Origin: Oscillospiraceae bacterium
Lineage (GTDB): Bacteria; Bacillota_A; Clostridia; Oscillospirales; Oscillospiraceae
Direction: 5' to 3'
NCBI GenBank assembly: GCA_902795095.1
Contig: CADBKB010000028.1
Span: 1 to 15,028 of the forward strand
Length of the DNA: 15,028 nt
Within the stretch, counting starts at the first letter, position 1, and each line of letters starts with the position of its first letter. Both the position numbers and the translations under genes were made by a program. Positions 1 through 6,374 of this stretch are shown here, one piece after another. A model generated the notes under the pieces. That model saw only the letters and a program-made list of their open reading frames with translations, was not told where the DNA came from and made no database searches.

Positions 1-6
1 CCGCAG

Positions 7-49
7 GGGAGGGGCTTGCCCCTCCCGCCGCTGTGTTTTCTTTCTTTTG
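7..49 (+). terminator. possible terminator of an upstream gene
   Basis: An 8-bp G/C stem (GGGAGGGG with CCCCTCCC) closes on a CTTG loop and is followed after a few bases by a T-rich tract with C and G interruptions. The T tract is not immediately adjacent to the stem, so this could instead be a dispersed palindromic repeat. Confidence 0.35.
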
Positions 50-183
50 GCGCTGCCTCAGAGCCCTTCGGCCTTCCACCTCATCCGCCTCGTTTTGCTC
101 GGCACCTTCCCCTCGAGTAAACACTGAATAAAGTGATCCGCGTACGAATGATGAACAAGGCATCAAATCACAGAGCTCCCACA

Positions 184-202
184 GCTCCCTCCCCGAGGGA
201 GC
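184..202. repeat. palindrome GCTCCCTC-CCC-GAGGGAGC
   Basis: A perfect 8-bp stem with a 3-base loop lies in non-coding DNA and has no T tract after it. It looks like the core of a dispersed intergenic palindrome rather than a terminator. Copy number elsewhere in the genome cannot be seen from this window. Confidence 0.4.
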
Positions 203-307
203 CAAGCAAACGAAGTTTCAAATGAATCCGCATTTACGCGAAGGGGAAGGCTTTTCGGTGCGCTGCAATACAGAAAAAACATTTTTTTATTTTTTTCAAA
301 AAAGGGG

Positions 308-336
308 TTGACAAATGGACGGGCTTGTATTATTGT
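308..336 (+). promoter_or_regulatory. promoter of the GntR-ABC operon
   Basis: TTGACA (308-313), a perfect -35 box, is followed by a 17-base spacer and TATTGT (331-336) as the -10 box. Transcription would begin near 343, about 30 bases ahead of the GntR start codon. The -10 box lies inside the inverted repeat at 325-362, so binding of a repressor there would block this promoter. Confidence 0.75.
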
Positions 337-362
337 ATTAGTAGCTTAATACAATAATACAA
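325..362. promoter_or_regulatory. compound operator for the GntR/YtrA-type repressor
   Basis: Two perfect 16-bp inverted arms, TTGTATTATTGTATTA (325-340) and its reverse complement (347-362), flank the 6-base spacer GTAGCT. Each arm is itself two tandem copies of the 8-mer TTGTATTA, so four half-sites are present. The element covers the -10 box and start site and touches the ribosome binding site at 361-368. YtrA-type GntR regulators commonly repress their own operon through an inverted repeat at this place, so autorepression is the natural inference. Confidence 0.8.
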
Positions 363-374
363 AGGAGGCGCGAC

Positions 375-737
375 ATGGAGTGGACATTTCGTTCTGACCA
401 GCCCATCTATGCGCAGCTCAGCCGGCATCTGTCGGCGGCCATCGTCACCGGCTACTATACGCCGGGGCAGCGGCTGCCCTCGGTGCGCGACATTGCGCTG
501 GATGCGGGCGTCAATCCCAACACGGTGCAGCGGGCGCTGGCCGAGCTGGAGCGCGACGGTCTGGTTTTCTCCCAGCGGACTTCGGGCCGCTTCGTCACCG
601 AGGACCCGGAGCAGATCCGGCGGGTGCGGGAGACCATGGCAAAAGAAGTGATCGATGAATTTTTGAAGGCGATGCAGAAGCTGGGGATCGACCGGCAGGA
701 GACCATCGCGTTCCTGGAAAAGGAGGAAGACACATGA
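375..737 (+). CDS. GntR family (YtrA-type) transcriptional repressor
   Basis: This 120-residue protein is a short GntR-type regulator. Residues 10-75 form the winged helix-turn-helix, with the family signature LPSVRDIALDAGVNPNTVQR (34-53) and the wing around DGLVFSQRTSGRFV. The remaining 45 residues form a short helical tail, as in the YtrA subfamily, with no room for a FadR- or UTRA-type ligand domain. The start is supported by AAAGGAGG at 361-368, six bases before the ATG. It is the first gene of the operon, and its TGA overlaps the ATG of the ABC ATPase (ATGA), so translation is probably coupled. In the well-studied YtrA operon the repressor responds to cell-envelope stress. Here it likely binds the inverted repeat at 325-362 and represses its own operon. 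The inducer is unknown. Confidence 0.92.
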   Translation: MEWTFRSDQPIYAQLSRHLSAAIVTGYYTPGQRLPSVRDIALDAGVNPNTVQRALAELERDGLVFSQRTSGRFVTEDPEQIRRVRETMAKEVIDEFLKAMQKLGIDRQETIAFLEKEEDT

Positions 738-1429
738 GTATCTTAGAGTGCAAAGGCCTGAGCAAGCACTTCGGTGTGGTACAGGCGCTGGAAAATGTGG
801 ATCTGGCCATTGAGCCCGGCCACATCGTCGGCCTGCTGGGGCCCAACGGCAGCGGCAAGACCACCCTGATCAAGCTGGCCAACGGCCTGCTGACCCCCAC
901 CGCCGGCGCCATCACCATCGGCGGCATCGCCCCCGGCCCGCAGACAAAGGCCGTCGTGTCCTATCTGCCGGAGCGCATCGCCCTGCCCCAGTGGATGACC
1001 GCTGAGCAGGCCATGGATTACTACCAGGATTTCTACGCCGATTTCCGCCGGGAGACGGCCGAGGCCATGATCCAGAACCTCGGCCTGAACGAGAAGCAGC
1101 GCATCAAGGCCATGAGCAAGGGCACCAAGGAAAAGCTGCAGCTCATCCTCACCATGAGCCGCGACGCGAGACTCTTCCTCCTCGACGAGCCCATCGGCGG
1201 CGTGGACCCCGCCACCCGCGACTACATCCTGCGCACCATCATCGGCAACTACAACGAGAACTCGTCCATCATCATCTCCACCCATCTGATCTCGGATGTG
1301 GAGCAGGTGCTTGACGAGGTCGTGTTCCTGCAAAACGGACGGGTCATTCTCCACAACACTGTGGACGCCATCCGCAACGAAAAAGGCACGTCCGTCGACG
1401 CGCTGTTCAGGGAGGTATTCAGATGCTGA
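734..1429 (+). CDS. ABC transporter ATP-binding protein
   Basis: A 231-residue nucleotide-binding subunit that would power the membrane protein encoded next. Walker A is GPNGSGKT (36-43), Walker B is LFLLDEP (147-153), and the switch histidine is H184 in STHL. The signature motif is degenerate: MSKGTKEKLQL (127-137) replaces LSGGQ. The Q-loop position reads LPE, with E80 in place of Gln. Both variations are common in the YtrB/BcrA-like branch of small ABC-2 exporters. The start overlaps the repressor stop (ATGA) and is preceded by an AAGGAGG site inside that gene. The length is normal for a stand-alone ATPase. The role is probably export or sensing of an envelope-active compound. The substrate cannot be read from the sequence. 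Confidence 0.92.
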   Translation: MSILECKGLSKHFGVVQALENVDLAIEPGHIVGLLGPNGSGKTTLIKLANGLLTPTAGAITIGGIAPGPQTKAVVSYLPERIALPQWMTAEQAMDYYQDFYADFRRETAEAMIQNLGLNEKQRIKAMSKGTKEKLQLILTMSRDARLFLLDEPIGGVDPATRDYILRTIIGNYNENSSIIISTHLISDVEQVLDEVVFLQNGRVILHNTVDAIRNEKGTSVDALFREVFRC

Positions 1430-2247
1430 GCAAATCCATGAAGCACGAATTCCGTGCCACATCCCGGGTGATGCTGCCGCTGTTCGCGGCCCTGCTGCTG
1501 GTGTCTGTGGTGGCCCACTTTGCCATCCGGATGCTCAACGGCTCCGACAATCTCCATTGGCTCCTCGAAACCATCGGCGTCCTCGTGGTCGTGCTGTTCG
1601 CGGTCAGCGTGGTGGCCGTTGCGGTGGGCGCGCTGATCCTGACGGTGAGCCGCTTCTATCGCAGCTTCCTGTCCGACGAGGGCTATCTCAACATGACGCT
1701 GCCCGTCACGGTCCACACCCACATCTTCTCCCGGCTGATCGTCGCAGTGTTCTGGTATGCGCTGACCGTCATCGCCATGATGCTGGCCTGTCTGATCATG
1801 GGCCTGGACATGCACGGCTGGAAGAATTTCTTCGTCGGCATCGGCGATATGCTGCGCGCCCTGAGCGAGCAGCATCTGGTCTGGCGGGCCATCCTGCTGG
1901 GACTGGAGATGTTCATCTCCGTGGTGCTGGGCTGCTGCTTCTCCACGCTGCTGCTCTATGCGGCCATGGCCGTCGGCTACAGCTTCAATCGCCATAAGAA
2001 GGGCATGTCCGTGCTGTTCGCCTTCGTGTTCTACTATGCGATCCAGATCATCGGCGTGATCGGCATCGCGCTGCTCACCCACGTGGATTGGGGCAACTGG
2101 TTCGAGCTCTCCGCGGAGAATGTGTCCCATGCGCTGACTGTGGTCCAGACTGTGCTGGGCGGCGCCATCTGCGTCAATCTCATCGGCTGCGCCCTGTTCT
2201 ACTTCCTCACCCACTTCTTCCTGTCGAAGAAGCTGAATCTGGAATAA
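1423..2247 (+). CDS. ABC-2 type membrane permease
   Basis: A 274-residue integral membrane protein that forms the channel partner of the ATPase just upstream. Six hydrophobic segments are visible at about residues 17-37, 50-76, 103-127, 155-187, 196-219 and 238-266. The cytoplasmic loop FYRSFLSDEGYLNMTLPV (78-95) is a hallmark of a permease family frequent in Clostridia. The ATG overlaps the ATPase stop by seven bases (ATGCTGA), and GGGAGGT lies about seven bases before it, so the two subunits are translationally coupled. The gene ends the operon and is followed 20 bases later by a strong terminator. The substrate is unknown. A multidrug, peptide or lipid exporter is possible. Confidence 0.88.
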   Translation: MLSKSMKHEFRATSRVMLPLFAALLLVSVVAHFAIRMLNGSDNLHWLLETIGVLVVVLFAVSVVAVAVGALILTVSRFYRSFLSDEGYLNMTLPVTVHTHIFSRLIVAVFWYALTVIAMMLACLIMGLDMHGWKNFFVGIGDMLRALSEQHLVWRAILLGLEMFISVVLGCCFSTLLLYAAMAVGYSFNRHKKGMSVLFAFVFYYAIQIIGVIGIALLTHVDWGNWFELSAENVSHALTVVQTVLGGAICVNLIGCALFYFLTHFFLSKKLNLE

Positions 2248-2267
2248 GCCGCGGCTGCGGCGAATAC

Positions 2268-2297
2268 AAAAGAGCGGACCGAGCGGTCCGCTCTTTT
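2268..2297. terminator. bidirectional intrinsic terminator
   Basis: A perfect 10-bp GC-rich stem, AGAGCGGACC with GGTCCGCTCT, has a GAGC loop and is flanked by A runs on the left and a T run on the right. It can therefore end transcripts from both sides. It sits between the stop of the permease (2247) and the stop of the convergent histidine kinase (2314). Confidence 0.92.
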
Positions 2298-2313
2298 TTG
2301 TGATGTTTTCGGC

Positions 2314-3597
2314 TCATGCCGCCTCGAAGCTGACGGAGAATACCGTGCCCTCCGCTTCGCTGCTGCGCACGGAGATCTGCGCGCCCAGCAGATCGCAGAC
2401 GCCCTTGACGATGGGAAGGCCCAGGCCGTGGCCCCGGCTGCCGGATCTCGCCTTGTCCCCCCGGTAGAAGCGCTCGAAGACATGGGGCAGGTCCTCCGGC
2501 GCGATGACGCTGCCGGCGTTGCGCACGGTGAGCAGGGCCCGCCGCTTCTCCTGGGTCAGGGCGATGCAGACGGTGCCGCCGTCGGGCTCATATTTGAGGG
2601 CGTTCTCCAGCAGACCGGAGAGGATGCGCATGCAGTAGTCCTCGGTGGCCATCGCCCGGATCCCCGGCGCGATGGCCGATTCCACCCGCACCCCCCGGTC
2701 ATAGGCCACGGACTCGAGCTGCAGCACGCTCTTCTCCGCGCAGGCGGAGAGATTGACCGCCGTTTTCTCCACCGTTCGGCCGGTTCCCTCCAGGGCGGAC
2801 AGGGTGAGCATCTGCTCCACCATGTTCATCATGTTTCGCGCGGCCTCGTCGGTGGAATCGATCCACTGCATCTGCTCGCCGGCGGTCAGCTCGGGATTGG
2901 AGCGCAGGATGGCGTCGTTGGCCAGCACCACGGTGATGGGGGTCTTGAGATCGTGGGAGATGTCTGCCACGAACTGCCGCTCCATCTCCACCGCCTGCTC
3001 CATGGGCCTGGCAGCCAGCTTGGACAGCCACAGGCTGAGCAGAAACAGCACGCCCAGAGCCAGCGGATAGGCGATCATCAGAACGCCCAGGTTGCTCAGG
3101 ACCCGGCTGCGGAGGTAATCGGTGCGGGTCAGGGCGAGCTTGACGCCGTCGCCGTCCTCCTTCATATAATAATAGCCCTGGACCAGACCGAAGCTCTCCG
3201 GCGCGTCCAGCGCGGCCCGGGCCGCCGCGAGCAGGGAGTCGCTTTCCGCGGTCCCGGCGCCCGGCATGACGGTAAGCTCGTCGGTCTCCGGCGCATAGAA
3301 CACCGTGGCGATCCGCGCGTCCCGGATCCTGCCCATGGGCGGCGCTTCGTCGTCGGGCTTGAAATCGTCGCTGTCCGGGTCAAACCCGTCCGCCTCCGGC
3401 CGCTGGAGGGGGCTCGGCTCCCCGGGGCGGAAGCCCATCATGCGCCAGGGCTCCAGGACCATGCCCATGGTCCGGCGCATGTCCTGATACTCGTTGCGAT
3501 AGACAAAGACGCCCTGCATGATCAGCGCCAGCAGCAGCACCAGGGCGCTCAGGGCCATGGTGATGGCAACAAAGCGGCGGCGGTAGGCGGTCAGCAT
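2314..3597 (-). CDS. two-component sensor histidine kinase
   Basis: A 427-residue membrane kinase that phosphorylates the response regulator encoded just upstream. Membrane segments lie at about residues 9-33 and 170-192 and enclose an extracellular sensor region of about 135 residues. That region includes a very acidic stretch (about 68-86, DGFDPDSDDFKPDDEAPP). A short linker leads to the H box SHDLKTP with phosphoacceptor H215, the N box ENALKY (N332), the F box FERFYRGDK (374-382) and the G2 box GHGLGLPI (389-396). The G1 box reads NAG (360-362) rather than the classic DxG, a variant seen in related kinases. The start overlaps the regulator stop by seven bases (ATGCTGA) and has GGAGGTGG about eight bases upstream. 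The signal is unknown. Acidic extracellular loops can bind cations or cationic peptides. Confidence 0.93.
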   Translation of the reverse strand: MLTAYRRRFVAITMALSALVLLLALIMQGVFVYRNEYQDMRRTMGMVLEPWRMMGFRPGEPSPLQRPEADGFDPDSDDFKPDDEAPPMGRIRDARIATVFYAPETDELTVMPGAGTAESDSLLAAARAALDAPESFGLVQGYYYMKEDGDGVKLALTRTDYLRSRVLSNLGVLMIAYPLALGVLFLLSLWLSKLAARPMEQAVEMERQFVADISHDLKTPITVVLANDAILRSNPELTAGEQMQWIDSTDEAARNMMNMVEQMLTLSALEGTGRTVEKTAVNLSACAEKSVLQLESVAYDRGVRVESAIAPGIRAMATEDYCMRILSGLLENALKYEPDGGTVCIALTQEKRRALLTVRNAGSVIAPEDLPHVFERFYRGDKARSGSRGHGLGLPIVKGVCDLLGAQISVRSSEAEGTVFSVSFEAA

Positions 3598-4268
3598 TCG
3601 GCCACCTCCAGGCGGTATCCGATGCGCTGCAGCTTGCGGATGGCGACGCTTGAGCCGAGGTACTTCAGCTTTTTGCGGATGAAGGAGATATATACCTCCA
3701 CGTTATTGTCCGTGGCCTCGGACTCGATGCCCCAGGCGTTGGCGATCAGGGTGTCGGTGCTGATGGTCATGGTGGGGTTAAAGAGGAAGGTTTTGAGCAC
3801 CGCGAATTCCTTCCGGCTGAGCTGGACGGAATCGCCCCCGCACAGCAGCTTGGCGGAGCCCAGCTCCAGGGTCAGATCCGCAAAGCTCACCTTGTCCACC
3901 ACCACGTCGCCGGTGCGGCGGGTCAGAGCGCCCACCCGGGCCAGCAGCTCGTTGGTATCGAAGGGCTTGGTCATATAGTCGTCGGCGCCGTAGTTGAGGC
4001 CCTGGACCTTGTCGGGGGTGGCGCCGCGGGCGGTGAGCATGAGGATGGGCGTGCCGATCCCGTCGGCGCGCAGCTCGCGCACGACCTCAAAGCCGTCGAG
4101 CTTCGGCAGCATCACGTCGAGAATGATCAGGCTGTAGCTCATGGCTTTGGCGTAATCCACCGCGCTCCGGCCGTCGTACACCGCGTCGACGAAGTAACCC
4201 CGCTGTTCCAGCAGCCGTTTTATGGCGTTGGACAAAGCCAGCTCGTCCTCTACGATCAGAATCTGCAT
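3591..4268 (-). CDS. OmpR/PhoB family response regulator
   Basis: A 225-residue DNA-binding response regulator. The receiver domain (1-118) has the acidic pocket E7/D8, the phosphorylated D51 in LDVMLPKLDG, T79, and K101 in KPF. The C-terminal winged helix (about 125-222) carries LSRKEFAVLKTFLFNP and a DNA-recognition region ending in NNVEVYISFIRKKL. It is first in a two-gene operon with its histidine kinase and overlaps it by seven bases. The ribosome binding site is poor (a run of G's about nine bases upstream). A TATAAT box lies at 4291-4296 on the minus strand with no good -35, which suggests the promoter needs an activator, possibly the regulator itself. The gene is divergent from the Cthe_2159-like protein at 4402, its most likely target. 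Confidence 0.94.
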   Translation of the reverse strand: MQILIVEDELALSNAIKRLLEQRGYFVDAVYDGRSAVDYAKAMSYSLIILDVMLPKLDGFEVVRELRADGIGTPILMLTARGATPDKVQGLNYGADDYMTKPFDTNELLARVGALTRRTGDVVVDKVSFADLTLELGSAKLLCGGDSVQLSRKEFAVLKTFLFNPTMTISTDTLIANAWGIESEATDNNVEVYISFIRKKLKYLGSSVAIRKLQRIGYRLEVAEC

Positions 4269-4290
4269 GGAAAGGCCCCCTTTCGGTTCT

Positions 4291-4296
4291 ATTATA
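4291..4296 (-). promoter_or_regulatory. -10 box of the response regulator operon
   Basis: A perfect TATAAT reads on the minus strand and would start transcription near 4284, about 16 bases before the regulator ATG. The hexamer at the normal -35 position is TTTCAG, a poor match, which suggests dependence on an activator. Confidence 0.55.
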
Positions 4297-4322
4297 ATAT
4301 GTAGCAGGTCAAACTGAAATAG

Positions 4323-4362
4323 TTCTTAAAAAAAATACTTCGCTTTCAATTTTTTTTAAGAA
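4323..4362. promoter_or_regulatory. inverted repeat in the divergent control region
   Basis: TTCTTAAAAAAAAT (4323-4336) and its exact reverse complement (4349-4362) are separated by 12 bases. The element lies between two divergent -10 boxes that both lack a good -35. Measured from the minus-strand start (about 4284) the near arm is at about -39 to -52. Measured from the plus-strand start (about 4383) the near arm covers the -35 region. It is a good candidate binding site for the response regulator, although OmpR-type proteins more often use direct repeats. The A/T-only runs make a transcription terminator unlikely. Confidence 0.5.
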
Positions 4363-4370
4363 TTCTCTCC

Positions 4371-4376
4371 TATAAT
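4371..4376 (+). promoter_or_regulatory. -10 box of the Cthe_2159-like gene
   Basis: A perfect TATAAT would start transcription near 4383, about 19 bases before the ATG at 4402. The -35 position is only A/T-rich with no TTGACA match. Because the box overlaps an in-frame ATG at 4375, that ATG cannot be the start codon if this promoter is used. Confidence 0.6.
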
Positions 4377-4401
4377 GACCACCAGAACAGGAGGATGCCA
4401 T

Positions 4402-6189
4402 ATGAAGCAGTTTCTGAAGCGATTTCGCATTCCGGCGCTGATCCTCTGCGCCGCAGGTATTCTGGCCGCGGGGGCGCTGATCGCCGCCCGGGTGCATGCC
4501 GGGCGAACGCCGCAGGCCGCGGCCGAGGGCAGCCCGGCGGAAGATCCCGCCCAAACGGTCGTGGCGGCCGAGGGCGCGGCAAGCGTCGTCTTTTCCGACG
4601 GCGCCGTGCAGACCGACGCCGGGGGCGACGCGGTGGAGATCAGCGGCACGGCGGTGACCGTCCGGGCTCCGGGGATCTACACCCTCAGCGGCACCTGCGC
4701 CAACGGCTCGGTCACCGTCAGGAAGCAGACCGAGGGGGTGACCCTGGTGCTTGACGGCCTGCATCTCACCGCGGACGGCACCGCGGCCATCTGCTGCAAT
4801 AAAGGCTCGGAGGTCACGATCCGGGCCGCGGAGGGCTCCGTCAACACCCTGGCGGACACCGAAAGCAACAACGACGAGACCGATCCCGCCAACACCTCCG
4901 CTGAAAATGCCGTGATCAAGGCCAAGGACGGCGCCCGGCTGACCCTTTGCGGCACGGGCACGCTGGAAATCACCGCAAACGGCAAAAACGGCGTCAAATC
5001 CGGCGCATCCTCGGAGGAATTCGGCGAGGCGAGCCTCACGATCTCTGAGCTGACGCTTTCCGTCACCGCCGTCAACGACAGCCTCAAGGCCGACACGGCC
5101 CTCCGCCTGCTCTCCGGCGACGTCACCCTCAGCGCCGGCGGCGACGGCATCGGCTGCGACGGCAGCGTGAGTATCGGCGCCGGGGAAACGGACGGCCCCG
5201 TGCTGCGCATCACCCGGAGCGAAGAGGGCATCGAGGGCGCGGAGGTCAGCATCCTGTCCGGCGATGTGCGCATTCAGTCGGAGGACGACGGCATCAATAC
5301 GAGCTCCGACTCCGGCACGCCGGCGCTGCGCATCTCCGGCGGCACCCTGCGCGTGGACGCCGCCACCGGCGACGGACTGGATTCCAACGGCACGCTGACC
5401 ATCTCCGGCGGAGAGGTCACGGTGTTCTCCTCGTCCCGGGCGGACAACTCCCCCCTGGACAGCGGCGCCGGTCTGGAGCTCACCGGGGGCACGGTGCTGG
5501 CCATCGGCGCCGCCGGCATGGCGGAGCTGCCCACCACCGCGGCGCAGTGCTATGTGACCTTCGGTGCGTCCGGCATGGGCGGCTTCGGCGGCAGAGGCGG
5601 TTTCGGAGGCCGAGGCGGCTTCGGCCCCATGGGCGAGGCGAACGGCGAAGGCGCCGTGGGCCCCACGGCCATGGGCGGCGTGGAACCCCTGGCGACGGCC
5701 TCGGGCAGCGGCGTGAGCATCAGCGCCGGGGACACGGTGCAGATCCTGGCTGCGGACGGCACCGTTCTGGCCGAGACCACGGCCCCCCGGGCGGCGGACT
5801 ATGTGTTCTATTCCGACCCGGCCATCGCCGACGGTGAGAGCTTCACCTTGTGCATCAACGGCACGCAGGCCGCCACCGCCACCGCCGGCACCGAGACCGG
5901 CGCCGCCGGCGGCTTCGGCGGACGTCCCGGAGAGGGCTTCGACCCGGAGAACATGCCCCAGATGCCGACGGGAGAGGGCTTCGACCCGGAGAACATGCCC
6001 CAGATGCCGGAGGGAGAGGGCTTCGACCCGGAGAACATGCCCCGGCGGCCCGGCGGCGGCTTCGGCGGCGGCCAGCAGCCCCCCGGCGGCTTTGGCGGCG
6101 GCCAGCAGCCACCCGACGGCTTTGGCGGCGGCCAGCAGCCGCCCGATGGGGCGCAGAGCCCTCCGGATACCGGCGGCGACGAGATCTGA
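4402..6189 (+). CDS. secreted Cthe_2159-like carbohydrate-binding protein
   Basis: A 595-residue exported protein of the Cthe_2159 type (carbohydrate-binding domain-containing, DUF4353). The founding member is a calcium-containing right-handed beta-helix that binds acidic polysaccharide such as polygalacturonate. The start is placed at 4402 because AGGAGG (4389-4394) lies seven bases before it. An in-frame ATG at 4375 overlaps the promoter. Residues 1-33 are a basic, hydrophobic signal sequence with a likely cut after VHA. Residues 75-385 hold repeating short beta-strand units with acidic turns (SEDDGIN, TGDGLDSNG, GGDGIGCDG) that could hold calcium. Then come a Gly-rich stretch (391-410), a small domain (437-495), and a tail of 14- and 10-residue repeats (510-583). 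It is divergent from a two-component system that probably controls it. No sortase motif, lipobox or membrane anchor is seen. Confidence 0.85.
   Translation: MKQFLKRFRIPALILCAAGILAAGALIAARVHAGRTPQAAAEGSPAEDPAQTVVAAEGAASVVFSDGAVQTDAGGDAVEISGTAVTVRAPGIYTLSGTCANGSVTVRKQTEGVTLVLDGLHLTADGTAAICCNKGSEVTIRAAEGSVNTLADTESNNDETDPANTSAENAVIKAKDGARLTLCGTGTLEITANGKNGVKSGASSEEFGEASLTISELTLSVTAVNDSLKADTALRLLSGDVTLSAGGDGIGCDGSVSIGAGETDGPVLRITRSEEGIEGAEVSILSGDVRIQSEDDGINTSSDSGTPALRISGGTLRVDAATGDGLDSNGTLTISGGEVTVFSSSRADNSPLDSGAGLELTGGTVLAIGAAGMAELPTTAAQCYVTFGASGMGGFGGRGGFGGRGGFGPMGEANGEGAVGPTAMGGVEPLATASGSGVSISAGDTVQILAADGTVLAETTAPRAADYVFYSDPAIADGESFTLCINGTQAATATAGTETGAAGGFGGRPGEGFDPENMPQMPTGEGFDPENMPQMPEGEGFDPENMPRRPGGGFGGGQQPPGGFGGGQQPPDGFGGGQQPPDGAQSPPDTGGDEI
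5929..6054 (+). repeat. 42-bp tandem repeat, 3 copies, in the protein tail
   Basis: Three units start at 5929, 5971 and 6013 and encode the 14-residue unit GEGFDPENMPQMPx. The third ends RRPG. The first two are almost identical in DNA, indicating recent expansion. The unit is acidic and Pro/Met-rich. Confidence 0.9.
6061..6150 (+). repeat. 30-bp tandem repeat, 3 copies, in the protein tail
   Basis: Three units at 6061-6090, 6091-6120 and 6121-6150 encode FGGGQQPPxG, differing only at a few third positions and the final codons. They form a flexible Gly/Gln/Pro linker near the C-terminus. Confidence 0.9.
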
Positions 6190-6195
6190 ATACCC

Positions 6196-6230
6196 GCCGG
6201 GGCTGCCGGGAAGGCGGCCCCGGCGATCCC
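6196..6230 (+). terminator. probable terminator of the Cthe_2159-like gene
   Basis: A 12-bp stem (6196-6207 with 6213-6224, one G-T pair) has core GCCGGGGC/GCCCCGGC and a GGGAA loop. It begins seven bases after the stop codon. The T tract is short (TTTT at 6231-6234) and six bases away from the stem, so efficiency may be moderate. Confidence 0.6.
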
Positions 6231-6255
6231 TTTTCAGCATGGGTCAAATCCGGGA

Positions 6256-6284
6256 TTGACAGGACGAAAAACAGGTGATAATAT
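6256..6284 (+). promoter_or_regulatory. promoter of the DUF2752 operon
   Basis: TTGACA (6256-6261), a 17-base spacer and TAATAT (6279-6284) form a good sigma-A-like promoter. Transcription would start near 6291, giving a leader of about 80 bases before the DUF2752 gene. Confidence 0.72.
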
Positions 6285-6290
6285 CAAATC

Positions 6291-6374
6291 ATGAAGGATT
6301 ACCGGTGCTTCTGTGAAAACAGAGGCAAAAAACGGGGCCCCAGAGCGCCCCGCGGATGGATGGATGCGCTATGA
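6291..6374 (+). other. possible 27-codon leader ORF
   Basis: A short reading frame starts at the ATG at 6291, almost exactly at the predicted transcription start, and ends with TGA at 6372-6374, overlapping the DUF2752 ATG (ATGA). It would encode a basic, Arg/Lys-rich peptide. No good ribosome binding site precedes it, so it would have to be translated as a leaderless message. It also contains an 8-bp hairpin with a GAAA loop (6307-6326). It may be chance, or a leader coupling translation to the next gene. Confidence 0.25.

Larger units (their letters stand above)
1..307. other. gene-free region with short palindromes
   Basis: No credible gene is seen here. The stretch holds GC-rich palindromes. 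Positions 7-26 form a GGGAGGGG/CCCCTCCC hairpin followed by a T-rich tract (32-49), which may be the terminator of a gene left of the window. Positions 184-202 form an 8-bp GCTCCCTC/GAGGGAGC hairpin with a CCC loop. CCTTCCCCT at 105-113 is repeated inverted as AGGGGAAGG at 242-250. These resemble dispersed intergenic palindromes I recall from gut Clostridia, but that comparison is from memory. Positions 273-300 are A/T runs just upstream of the promoter. Confidence 0.5.

Noticed and set aside
1249..2214. Antisense frame of 321 codons opposite the ABC genes
   Set aside because: His/Asp/Gln-rich shadow of the permease gene, with no recognisable domain.
2428..3978. Plus-strand frame of 516 codons opposite the two-component genes
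   Set aside because: The minus strand encodes full kinase and regulator motifs. The plus frame is His/Gln/Gly/Arg-rich with no domain and no good start signal.
4337..4348. Loop of the A/T-rich inverted repeat as a terminator
   Set aside because: The stem is nearly all A-T, so the hairpin would be weak, and it lies between two divergent promoters where no transcript needs ending.
4375..4377. Upstream in-frame ATG for the Cthe_2159-like gene
   Set aside because: It overlaps the TATAAT box at 4371-4376 and has no ribosome binding site, while the ATG at 4402 has AGGAGG at ideal spacing and begins a proper signal peptide.
4309..6240. Antisense frame of 643 codons opposite the Cthe_2159-like gene
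   Set aside because: Low-complexity Ala/Gly/Arg/His-rich translation with internal repeats that are the mirror of the real gene's tail repeats. It would also run through the divergent promoters.
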